Origin: Mariniphaga sp.
Lineage (GTDB): Bacteria > Bacteroidota > Bacteroidia > Bacteroidales > Prolixibacteraceae
Direction: 5' to 3'
Assembly (NCBI GenBank): GCA_019429205.1
Contig: JAHYIT010000018.1
Location: 1 to 56,062, forward strand
DNA: 56,062 bases
Shown: positions 35,183-42,557 of the stretch, piece after piece
How positions within the stretch are numbered: position 1 is the first letter of the stretch
Layout: every line of letters starts with the position of its first letter
Notes under the pieces: generated by a model
The model's input: the letters and a program-made list of their open reading frames with translations, nothing else
Told to the model about the DNA's origin: nothing
Databases searched by the model: none
Made by a program: the position numbers and the translations under genes

Positions 35183-37546
35183 ATGTTCAAAAACTATCTG
35201 ACTTCAGCACTCCGGTTTTTAAAACGGAACAAACTTTTCGCCGGAATTAACATTATTGGGCTTTCGCTGGCACTGGCAGTATCGTTTATCATTTTATTGT
35301 TTGTCGTAAACGAATTTAGTTATGACAAAGGCTATAACAAACGAAAGCAAATTTACAGGGTGATATTAACTTACTCCAATCTAAAAATAACGCAACCTCT
35401 GGTGCCATATATCCTGACCTCAGAAATGAAGAGTAGTTTCCCGCAAGTGGAATATGCGGCACCGATTAGGTACGTTCGCCCGTTCCAACTAAAAAAGAAT
35501 GATGAGTTTATTTCTATTCGGTCGGCCGCTTCAACCGTTTCCGACTTTTTCAACATTTTTGATATTTCCTTAACCGGGACGAAAGAAAACATTTTGGACG
35601 ATCCGAATTCCATCGTGCTCTCAAAGAAACAGGCAGAAAAATTCTTCCCGGATGAAAATCCTGTGGGAAAAGAAATTATGGGCTCTGTTTTAGGGAAGGA
35701 ACAACTTTTTGTGGTAAAAGGCGTTTTTGATGACTTCCCTGCTAATTCGTCGATTCAGGCAGACTGCTTTGTCAACACAAAATGGTCGCTTGATCAAATT
35801 AACCAATCTCAAAAAATTGCAGATGCGGATATAAATTGGAAAGCGTTTAATTGGAACACATGGGTTTTATTAAAAGAGAATACGGATACCGCTGCAATTA
35901 TTGAACAATTTAGAACAATAGCGGCGAGAAACTATGAAGAATATTTCTATCTGACTTTTTCGTTACAAAGTCTTTCCGATGTATATTTTCATTCTGCAGG
36001 CATGGTTAATGCGGGAAAGATTGGAAACATGAAAAAGATAAAGATTTTTTCTGCCATTGCTTTTCTGATTATCGTTATGGCAGCTTTCAACTACATTATT
36101 CTTTCTACTGCTGTTTCGTCAGGCCGGAGCAAAGAAATTGCCATGCGGAAAATGAATGGGGCATCCATAAAATCCATTAAAAAACAGATGTTAGGGGAAT
36201 CAGTTTTTTTGTTGCTGATTGTTTTGCCAATAGCTGTTGGATTTGCTTTATTGGTCAAACCGTATGCCGAAGAGTTGTTCCAAATGAAACTTCACATTAT
36301 TCATTCAAATTTGGTTACTTACATTCTGATTTACCTGTTACTAACTTTGGTTATTGGCCTTTTCTCGGGGTTGTACACTTCAACCTATTTGTCGAGCCTG
36401 AATGTAATTGGTATTCTAAAAAACGGCACTGTTTCTGGCAAAGGAAAGCCTTTTCTTCGCTCGGCATTGATTACCGTACAATTGGTGATTTTCTGTTCGT
36501 TTATATCTGGTACATTAATTATCCGGTCACAGTACAAATATGCCCTGAACAAGGACTTAGGTTATCAGAACAATAACATACTTCTTGTTGATATGGGGCG
36601 TGATTTTAAAGAATATAAAGCATTTATCAACAGTGTTAATTCAATACCTGAAGTAAAATCAGCTGCGGGAACTCTGGACGCCCTTCCTGCCTTCGGATCA
36701 ACAATAGGGGGAACTCCTAATTTTAAAGACCCGTCAAAAATTGTGGAAATGGAAGGACTTTTTGTACATTACAACTTTATCGAAACAATGGGAATTAAGG
36801 TACTTAAAGGCCGTAGTTTTTCTGAAGAATTTGGAAGCGATTTAAAAAATAGCGTATTAATAAATGAAAAAGCCGTAAAAGATCTTGGAATTGAAGACCC
36901 GATTGGAAAACTACTTGAAGGAAGAACAATTATTGGGATTGTAAATGATTTTAACTTACATACAATCCGCACAGATATTCCCCCGCTTAGCATTTATCTC
37001 TATGACAGATATTACCACATGGCTGTCAATTATGCGCCTGGCAAGTTAGATGTCCTTCTCCCTAAAATCGAAAAAGAATGGAAGGCAATAGCCCCGAACC
37101 GTCCTTTTCAATACAAAACCATCGAAGATGTAATTGAAGGCATTTATGATTCGGAAAAGAATTTGAGTGTTATTGTTTCTATTTCCGCTTTATTCTCTTT
37201 GTTGATTGCAGCTTTCGGTTTGTTTGCTTTAACTCTGTTTATTGCAAAAACTCGTACCAAAGAAATCGGTATAAAAAAAGTATTCGGGAGTACTGAAAAA
37301 TCCATTATTTATTCATTTCTGAAGGAGAATTTAATCATGGTTGTGGTAGCTTCAATACTTGCAATTCCGATTACTTATTATTTTATGAACAGGTGGTTAA
37401 GCAATTTCTCGTATAATGTGGGCATTAATTTCTGGTTTTTTGTTGTTGCGTTTTTTATTGCAATGCTTGTTGTTTTACTTACTGTGTTGTTTCATTCTTT
37501 CAGGGCTTCTCGCACTAATCCGGTTGAGGCGCTGAGGTATGAATAA
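35183..37546 (+). CDS. FtsX/MacB-type ABC permease 5
   Basis: A 787-residue FtsX/MacB permease with TM1 near 17-43 (LFAGINIIGLSLALAVSFII) and the usual two-unit layout. Its C-terminal bundle differs from the other four (WLSNFSYNVGINFWFFVVAF, VLLTVLFHSFRASRTNPVEALRYE trimmed to its end RTNPVEALRYE), so it belongs to another subgroup. A remnant of the same subgroup lies at 38341-38468. It is the last intact permease of the array and is followed by a convergent PIN toxin-antitoxin pair. No dedicated ATPase is adjacent. Confidence 0.9.
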   Translation: MFKNYLTSALRFLKRNKLFAGINIIGLSLALAVSFIILLFVVNEFSYDKGYNKRKQIYRVILTYSNLKITQPLVPYILTSEMKSSFPQVEYAAPIRYVRPFQLKKNDEFISIRSAASTVSDFFNIFDISLTGTKENILDDPNSIVLSKKQAEKFFPDENPVGKEIMGSVLGKEQLFVVKGVFDDFPANSSIQADCFVNTKWSLDQINQSQKIADADINWKAFNWNTWVLLKENTDTAAIIEQFRTIAARNYEEYFYLTFSLQSLSDVYFHSAGMVNAGKIGNMKKIKIFSAIAFLIIVMAAFNYIILSTAVSSGRSKEIAMRKMNGASIKSIKKQMLGESVFLLLIVLPIAVGFALLVKPYAEELFQMKLHIIHSNLVTYILIYLLLTLVIGLFSGLYTSTYLSSLNVIGILKNGTVSGKGKPFLRSALITVQLVIFCSFISGTLIIRSQYKYALNKDLGYQNNNILLVDMGRDFKEYKAFINSVNSIPEVKSAAGTLDALPAFGSTIGGTPNFKDPSKIVEMEGLFVHYNFIETMGIKVLKGRSFSEEFGSDLKNSVLINEKAVKDLGIEDPIGKLLEGRTIIGIVNDFNLHTIRTDIPPLSIYLYDRYYHMAVNYAPGKLDVLLPKIEKEWKAIAPNRPFQYKTIEDVIEGIYDSEKNLSVIVSISALFSLLIAAFGLFALTLFIAKTRTKEIGIKKVFGSTEKSIIYSFLKENLIMVVVASILAIPITYYFMNRWLSNFSYNVGINFWFFVVAFFIAMLVVLLTVLFHSFRASRTNPVEALRYE

Positions 37547-37548
37547 TA

Positions 37549-37950
37549 TTAAAACTGAGAAAGAAATTCTTTAGAGGTTATGATGCGAATGTAACGAAAT
37601 GGATCAAGAACAAGCAAATCGTTGTCACCGGTAACAATGCCATCTGCATTTCCGGCTATTGCCAGTTCAAGGAACTTGTTGTCTTTTGGATCGCGGCATT
37701 CGGTAATTTCTGTTTTAGGTTCAATAAATTCTCCCATTCGAACCAGGTTGAATATAAAACTCCTAATAGTTGGTAATTCAGCTATCCCTGCAAATTTTTG
37801 TTTTAGCAATGTAGATTTAAGTTCTTTGAAGGTTGGTTCTGAAAAAAGAAGTGTATGTTTTTGGGTTGAAAAACGAATAACCTTGTTTGCTGTTGTGCTT
37901 TTAAAAACAAAGGCACTAACTAAAATATTTGTATCGAGGATCAGTCGCAT
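37549..37950 (-). CDS. PIN-domain toxin (TIGR00305-type)
   Basis: A 133-residue PIN-domain ribonuclease of the putative toxin family TIGR00305. Acidic catalytic residues appear in LILDTNILVSAF (D5), ECRDPKDNKFLELA and GIVTGDNDLLVLD. PIN toxins cleave RNA and are restrained by the partner antitoxin. The antitoxin gene is 3 bases upstream on the same strand. The toxin ends 2 bases from the stop of the convergent permease 5. Confidence 0.88.
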   Translation of the reverse strand: MRLILDTNILVSAFVFKSTTANKVIRFSTQKHTLLFSEPTFKELKSTLLKQKFAGIAELPTIRSFIFNLVRMGEFIEPKTEITECRDPKDNKFLELAIAGNADGIVTGDNDLLVLDPFRYIRIITSKEFLSQF

Positions 37951-37953
37951 AAA

Positions 37954-38202
37954 TTATTTCTCGCTGCCTAAAGTACGGTTCATTTCGTCCATGTCAATTT
38001 CTAAAATATCGGCTAATTTTTCGGGAGTTAACCCTTTTTGGCGGGCATATTCAGCAGCTTCGTCCATTACTGCAAAAAGCTCGTTAACCGGATTTGAAAC
38101 ATACAATTCCAATTTCTCCTGGAGTTTTTTTAGCTCCTCTTCGTTCATCCGTTTAATTACAGCCGCTGTCTTATCGCTCACCTTCAAACTTATAGTTTTC
38201 AT
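37954..38202 (-). CDS. antitoxin of the PIN toxin
   Basis: An 82-residue protein that begins with a beta-strand-like ISLKVSDKTAAVIKRM, as in ribbon-helix-helix or related antitoxins, followed by acidic helices (EEELKKLQEKLELYV). It directly precedes the PIN toxin, the standard order. It likely neutralises the toxin and represses the pair's promoter. The exact antitoxin family is uncertain. Confidence 0.75.
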   Translation of the reverse strand: MKTISLKVSDKTAAVIKRMNEEELKKLQEKLELYVSNPVNELFAVMDEAAEYARQKGLTPEKLADILEIDMDEMNRTLGSEK

Positions 38203-38340
38203 AATCCAAAATTTTACTCAAAAATATTCATTTCCATTCATATTATTATAAATCCTGTGATAACAATAACTTAAAACCAAAATCGTGTTTAAAAACCATC
38301 TTAGATCCATACTCCGTTTTTAATTGCAAAATAAAATTTT

Positions 38341-38468
38341 TATGGGAATCAACCTTCCTAAGCTTGAACTGGCTTTTTTTTGCCATTTTTGTGGTTCTAT
38401 TCACCGTCCTTTTTCATTCCTTCAGAGCTTCACGAATTAACCCGACAGAAGCCTTGCGAAATGAGTAA
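38341..38468 (+). pseudogene. FtsX permease C-terminal remnant, frameshifted
   Basis: The stretch FFAIFVVLFTVLFHSFRAS and then RINPTEALRNE-stop matches the last ~35 residues of permease 5 (FFIAMLVVLLTVLFHSFRAS). Just upstream, MGIN in another frame matches its VGINFWF, so at least one frameshift lies between. The rest of the gene is missing. The PIN toxin-antitoxin pair sits between this tail and permease 5. Confidence 0.75.
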
Positions 38469-38492
38469 AACGAAGTAAAAAATGTTTATCAA

Positions 38493-39212
38493 CTAATATT
38501 TCCTGCCCTCCGGATCAATCATGGGCACAAACCGAACCGGCAACACACTTTCTTCGCGCAGTTTTCCTTTTCTCTTTTTCAGCAGAACCAGTTCCTGCAC
38601 CGGGTCATCTCCCACCGGAATGATCATGCGGCCACCTTCGGCTAATTGTTCCGTTAAAGGTTCGGGCACATTGGTGGGTGCGCAGGTAACAATAATGGCA
38701 TCGAAAGGAGCATGTTCGGGCCAGCCTTTGTAGCCGTCGCCGGTTTTACTCCAGATGTTTTTATATTCCAGGTCGTTAAAAACCTGCCGGGACTTATTGG
38801 CAAGCTTTTCAAAAATTTCGATGGTAAATACCGAATCGCATAACTCGGCCAAAATGGCTGCCTGGTATCCCGAACCGGTACCGATCTCCAGTACTTTGTC
38901 GGTTCGTTTTAAATCCAGGGCATCGGTCATAAAAGCCACAATGTAGGGTTGCGAAATGGTTTGTCCTTCGTCGATGGGAAGCGGAGAATCGGCATAAGCA
39001 TAGGGAATGTATTGCGGAAGCACAAATTTGTGTCGCTCCACTTTCCGGAAAGCATTCAACACTTTTTCATCGGAAATTCCGCGGGCTTCTATTTGTGTTT
39101 TTACCATCCGGTTTCGCAAGGCAAAAAAAGGATCGCTGTTTTGGCTGCACGAAAGTTGTGAAGCCAGCATAAATGCACAAAGAACTGTAAAAATTTTAAC
39201 AGACATATTCAT
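38493..39212 (-). CDS. pcm: protein-L-isoaspartate O-methyltransferase with export signal
   Basis: A 239-residue PCMT. It methylates L-isoaspartyl residues with SAM, starting repair of aged proteins. The SAM loop is VLEIGTGSGYQAAILAEL, preceded by the conserved GQTISQPYIVAFM and followed by EPLTEQLAEGGRMIIPVG. Unusually, it begins with a hydrophobic signal and lipobox-like LASQLSC (cysteine near residue 22), suggesting export as a lipoprotein; several Bacteroidota Pcm proteins have this feature. SAM is not expected outside the cytoplasm, so a membrane-bound or otherwise odd arrangement deserves testing. Monocistronic; no link to neighbours is apparent. Confidence 0.9.
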   Translation of the reverse strand: MNMSVKIFTVLCAFMLASQLSCSQNSDPFFALRNRMVKTQIEARGISDEKVLNAFRKVERHKFVLPQYIPYAYADSPLPIDEGQTISQPYIVAFMTDALDLKRTDKVLEIGTGSGYQAAILAELCDSVFTIEIFEKLANKSRQVFNDLEYKNIWSKTGDGYKGWPEHAPFDAIIVTCAPTNVPEPLTEQLAEGGRMIIPVGDDPVQELVLLKKRKGKLREESVLPVRFVPMIDPEGRKY

Positions 39213-39300
39213 CAGTATTTTGGGAATTATACGGGAAAAGCGGTGTTGTGTTTCCTAAAGGGAAAAGCGAAGCCGGATATAACAAATCCGATGAAAAATG

Positions 39301-39330
39301 AAAAAAGCCGAACTTTTTAAAAGTCAGGCC
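39301..39330 (-). terminator. terminator of the PspC operon
   Basis: On the minus strand an imperfect hairpin (GGCCTGACTTTT / AAAAGTTCGGC) is followed at once by TTTTTT and further T-rich sequence. It lies just beyond the PspC-domain gene stop. Confidence 0.6.
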
Positions 39331-39353
39331 TTTGCTGTGCTGATCAATTATTT

Positions 39354-40961
39354 TTAGTCAATCTCAGTTGGAATGCTATCCTGAATAGCTTCCAATTCTT
39401 TCAGCGTCAGCCCTTCGGGTTTCATTTCCCAGTATTTACCAACCATATCGCCATCCCAGGTGTTGGTAACGTTTTCAATATCGTAAATAATATCCCCCAT
39501 AGTTTTATCCATAAAAATGGCACCTCCCTCCGGAACCTTAACAGTTATCTGCACCTCCTGGTCGCGCCACTTGTCGCCTTCGTTCAGGAAAAAGCAGGGT
39601 TCAAAAACCAGCACCGAGTCCTGTTGCTGAAAACGGTAAATCAGTTCGGCTGCATGGTCGCGGGCATTTTCCCGGGTGCGGCCGCGTGACGATTTTTTTA
39701 CCGTTACCACAAATGAATTGCCGCTGGCCCTTTCCACATCGAGGCGCGGATTTCCCAAAATCAGCCTGCCCTCTTCTGCATCCACCACCCTTAACTTATT
39801 GAAATCCCACCCCTGGTCGGCGTAGTCTTTGTATTTATCCTCTGCAAGTTCCAGATACAAAGTCCGGCAACTGTCGCAATTAATGGTTGTGCTTTCTACA
39901 ACCGAAGCCTGGTTTTTAAAATTTCCCAGCTGGTTTGTGGAAATTACAAACAGCGTAATAAGTGCAATAAGCCACACACCAACCATACTCAAACCAATGG
40001 CTGTGTTGTTCGATTTGTACCTGAACACCAGTTTCGAGCCAACATATAACATGGCAAGCAGTGGAATTCCGGCAAGAAAACCTACTGCAATAATTCCCAG
40101 TCTTACGGTAGCTGGTTCAACAAGGTAATTTAGAAAATCGGGAAAATTGATTTCGGGGCCCCATATCAACGGGCAGCCCTGAACAAATGAATGACCAATT
40201 GCAAGTGATGAAATTAATCCGAGTAATCCAAAAAATCCGGAAATGATAAGTATTACCCCGATAATTACTACAGCAACTTTAAATAGCAGTTTAAAAGCAT
40301 TGTAAGTTACTTCACCTGCGCCCTCAACTTTTTTTTTACCTTTTGAGTAGGTGTCCGATTCTTTAAACTTTTTATAGCTCTCTTTAACTTCTTTTACTTC
40401 TTCACGAATAGATTTTTCGATGTTTTTCACCGTGGCCTCCTGTCCGCGCATTTCAAGGCGCTGGGCTGTGGTAACTGCTTTTGGTACGGCAATCCAGAGC
40501 ACTATGTAAGCCAGCAATGCCGCTCCTGTGGTAACAAAAAACAGTACAACAAAAATTATTCGCAGAATAACCGGATCCATATTGAAATAGGCGCTTAAAC
40601 CACCACAAACTCCGCCAATTACGCGGTGTTCAGGATCGCGGTATAATCGTCTTTTTCGTTTTGCTGAACTGGTAAATACTTCATCTTCCCCGCCTTCTTC
40701 TTCCACAAAATCTTCCGGGGTTCCCATGGTTTCAATTATCTGTTCAACCCAGGCCAGTGTAATTACGTCTTTTTCGCCTGCTGATTTTTCAGTAAAAATT
40801 TCGGCGATCCGGGCTTCAATGTCTGCCAGAATTTCTTTTCCCTCTTCTTCGGTTCCGAAATGATTTTTCAGTTTCACCAGGTATTTTTGCAGTACTTCGT
40901 AGGCGTCTTCTTCAATGTGAAAAACGGTACCGCTGATATTGATTGTGAATGTCTTTTTCAT
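39354..40961 (-). CDS. PspC-domain membrane protein
   Basis: A 535-residue envelope-stress-type protein. Residues 1-60 form a small cytoplasmic domain (FTINISGTVFHIEEDAYEVL) typical of Bacteroidota PspC proteins. The PspC domain (RLYRDPEHRVIGGVCGGLSA) starts near 110, with a hydrophobic segment (IIFVVLFFVTTGAALLAYI). Several more helices follow between about 225 and 350, and a C-terminal periplasmic beta-rich domain ends the protein. PspC proteins sense or counter membrane damage. It forms an operon with the PadR gene 45 bases upstream, which probably represses it. Confidence 0.88.
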   Translation of the reverse strand: MKKTFTINISGTVFHIEEDAYEVLQKYLVKLKNHFGTEEEGKEILADIEARIAEIFTEKSAGEKDVITLAWVEQIIETMGTPEDFVEEEGGEDEVFTSSAKRKRRLYRDPEHRVIGGVCGGLSAYFNMDPVILRIIFVVLFFVTTGAALLAYIVLWIAVPKAVTTAQRLEMRGQEATVKNIEKSIREEVKEVKESYKKFKESDTYSKGKKKVEGAGEVTYNAFKLLFKVAVVIIGVILIISGFFGLLGLISSLAIGHSFVQGCPLIWGPEINFPDFLNYLVEPATVRLGIIAVGFLAGIPLLAMLYVGSKLVFRYKSNNTAIGLSMVGVWLIALITLFVISTNQLGNFKNQASVVESTTINCDSCRTLYLELAEDKYKDYADQGWDFNKLRVVDAEEGRLILGNPRLDVERASGNSFVVTVKKSSRGRTRENARDHAAELIYRFQQQDSVLVFEPCFFLNEGDKWRDQEVQITVKVPEGGAIFMDKTMGDIIYDIENVTNTWDGDMVGKYWEMKPEGLTLKELEAIQDSIPTEID

Positions 40962-41006
40962 CTTCTAAATTCTTTGAGATTTCTGTTCTGGTTTATTTTT
41001 TTTCAA

Positions 41007-41339
41007 TTAAGTCCTGCTTTTTCTGATTTTTCCTACTGCATCAACCAGTTCGGCCCAGGAACCTTCAAGCTCGGATAAAAATTTACGGCCTTTGTCTGTT
41101 AATTCGTAGTACTTACGCGGCGGCCCCTGGGTAGATTCTTCCCAGCGGTATGTCAGTAATCCGGCATTTTTTAACCGTGTAAGTAACGGATAAAGGGTTC
41201 CTTCAACTACAATCATTTTGGCTTCTTTTAATTCCTGAATAATGTTGCTCGCATAAAGCGGCTCACCATCAAGTACCAAAAGGATGCAGTACTCCAGTAC
41301 CCCTTTCCTCATCTGTGCTTTTGTATTTTCCAGTTTCAT
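41007..41339 (-). CDS. PadR-family transcriptional repressor
   Basis: A 110-residue winged helix-turn-helix regulator of the PadR family (MRKGVLEYCILLVLDGEPLY start, then MIVVEGTLYPLLTRLKNAGL as the recognition region, and YYELTDKGRKFLSEL as the wing). PadR proteins are repressors that respond to small molecules or membrane-active compounds. It is the middle gene of a three-gene operon with the LESWM-repeat protein and the PspC protein, and probably binds the palindromic site at 42001-42025. No large C-terminal domain, so it is of the short subfamily. Confidence 0.93.
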   Translation of the reverse strand: MKLENTKAQMRKGVLEYCILLVLDGEPLYASNIIQELKEAKMIVVEGTLYPLLTRLKNAGLLTYRWEESTQGPPRKYYELTDKGRKFLSELEGSWAELVDAVGKIRKSRT

Positions 41340-41392
41340 TTTGATTCTCTCCTTTTTTTAATATTGATCCACGGTTCTCTCTTCCCGTTATT

Positions 41393-41857
41393 TTACATGG
41401 ACCAAAAATCTGCAGAAGTCATCCAGCTTTCAAGCATTAAGGGTTCTTCCTGCACTTCGTGGGTGTAAAACAAACTTTCATCCAGCATCCAGCTTTCCAA
41501 TGCCACTGGAACTTCCACTTCGTTTTCTATACTGAATTCAGTTGAAAAATAATTTTCGCTGGTCATCCAGCCTTCCAGTTCAAGCGCCGGGTCGAAAGCT
41601 TTGTCGAAAGCATACCAAAATGCATTTTCGGTGTTTTCATTTGCAGGTGATTCCTTTTTCGGTGTTTCAACCATGGCAACAGCAATTTCGTTAAAACTGC
41701 TGTAGGTTATAACCTTTTTCCAAAACTCCTGCGCGCTAACGGTAATGCTTACCAAAACAAAGCTAACGACTACGGCTACTGAACGCAAAACTGCTTTTCG
41801 GAAATTTGTTTTTGTTTTCATGGCTCTTTCTGTTTTTTTTGTTTCAATTGTTTTCAT
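41393..41857 (-). CDS. small exported protein with LESWM repeats
   Basis: A 154-residue protein I do not recognise. A basic N-terminus is followed by a hydrophobic segment (SVAVVVSFVLVSITVSAQ, to about residue 43), either a signal peptide or an anchor. The acidic C-terminal half has three imperfect repeats of the form LE[G/S]WMxx[E/A]xxF: LEGWMTSENYF, LESWMLDESLF and LESWMTSADFW, spaced 22-28 residues apart. As the promoter-proximal gene of the PadR/PspC operon it may be a periplasmic partner or signal for PspC. This is inference. Confidence 0.75.
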   Translation of the reverse strand: MKTIETKKTERAMKTKTNFRKAVLRSVAVVVSFVLVSITVSAQEFWKKVITYSSFNEIAVAMVETPKKESPANENTENAFWYAFDKAFDPALELEGWMTSENYFSTEFSIENEVEVPVALESWMLDESLFYTHEVQEEPLMLESWMTSADFWSM

Positions 41858-41981
41858 GGCTTCTGTTTATACTGTTTTTCAATTTTCTGTTTTCATTATG
41901 ACGAGCTGTTTTCTGAATCGTTACAGTTTGTATAGAACTTTTTTTTAAAAACTACTTTTAATTACATTGTTATTGGCAATA

Positions 41982-42025
41982 CAAATATATGGAAAAATAT
42001 TAGTACTATGCAACACAAAGTACCA
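41982..42025 (-). promoter_or_regulatory. promoter with PadR-type operator
   Basis: On the minus strand a -7 element TATATTTG (41982-41989) is preceded 21 bases earlier by TTG (-33). Overlapping the -33 region is a symmetric site with arms GTACT and AGTAC (42003-42007 and 42019-42023) around ATGCAACACAA. This is a likely autoregulatory PadR operator for the LESWM-padR-pspC operon. The assignment is inferred from position and symmetry. Confidence 0.6.
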
Positions 42026-42491
42026 TATATTTTCAAAATATTTTATCTTTTTATTATAAGTTATTGTTTATTAGTTGTTTGCAAGCACAATAAATTTTCT
42101 TTTTTTTGAAAAAGAATTTCATTTGAAAAAATATCCATCGGAATAAAATGTTTTATGCACAAAAGAGAGGTTGTTTCTGGAAGAACAGACTTATGATTTT
42201 TTCAGTGTTTTTAGACTTTTTCGTAATATTTTAATAACATGCCACTTGTTGTTTATTTCCTTTTGATAAGTTGTTAAAAAATGTGCAAAAACGTTTGATA
42301 ACTATTAAATTCCAAGTTTGGACGATAGAAAAAATAGTGGGAACTTGTCGCCTTTGTAAAAAACATAGGTGAATTATTAAAAGACAAAGAATCAGCGTAA
42401 AAACTTCAAACCAATAAACGGCATGGCAACAGAGGAGCAAAAACATCATTGAAAATTAACATCAGGTTAATAATAAAAGATTAGTTAAATG

Positions 42492-42499
42492 TATTTTTG
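42492..42499 (+). promoter_or_regulatory. -7 element of the TonB receptor promoter
   Basis: TATTTTTG matches TAnnTTTG and lies 58 bases upstream of the receptor ATG. The -33 partner is weak (TTAA-like sequence near 42468). Confidence 0.5.
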
Positions 42500-42557
42500 C
42501 AAAAAATAATTTAACGTAATTTTATTTAAATAACTACTAAATTAAAGTTTACTATTT

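Larger units (their letters stand above)
41858..42557. other. 700-base AT-rich divergent interval
   Basis: Between the PadR/PspC operon and the TonB receptor. It contains the operon promoter/operator (41982-42025) on the left and the receptor promoter (42492-42499) on the right. The middle, about 42030-42480, is AT-rich with no recognised gene, RNA or repeat. Confidence 0.6.

Noticed and set aside
42231-42449. 72-codon minus-strand hydrophobic frame in the interval before the TonB receptor
   Set aside because: Cys/Phe-rich chance frame in AT-rich DNA; no start context and no family resemblance.
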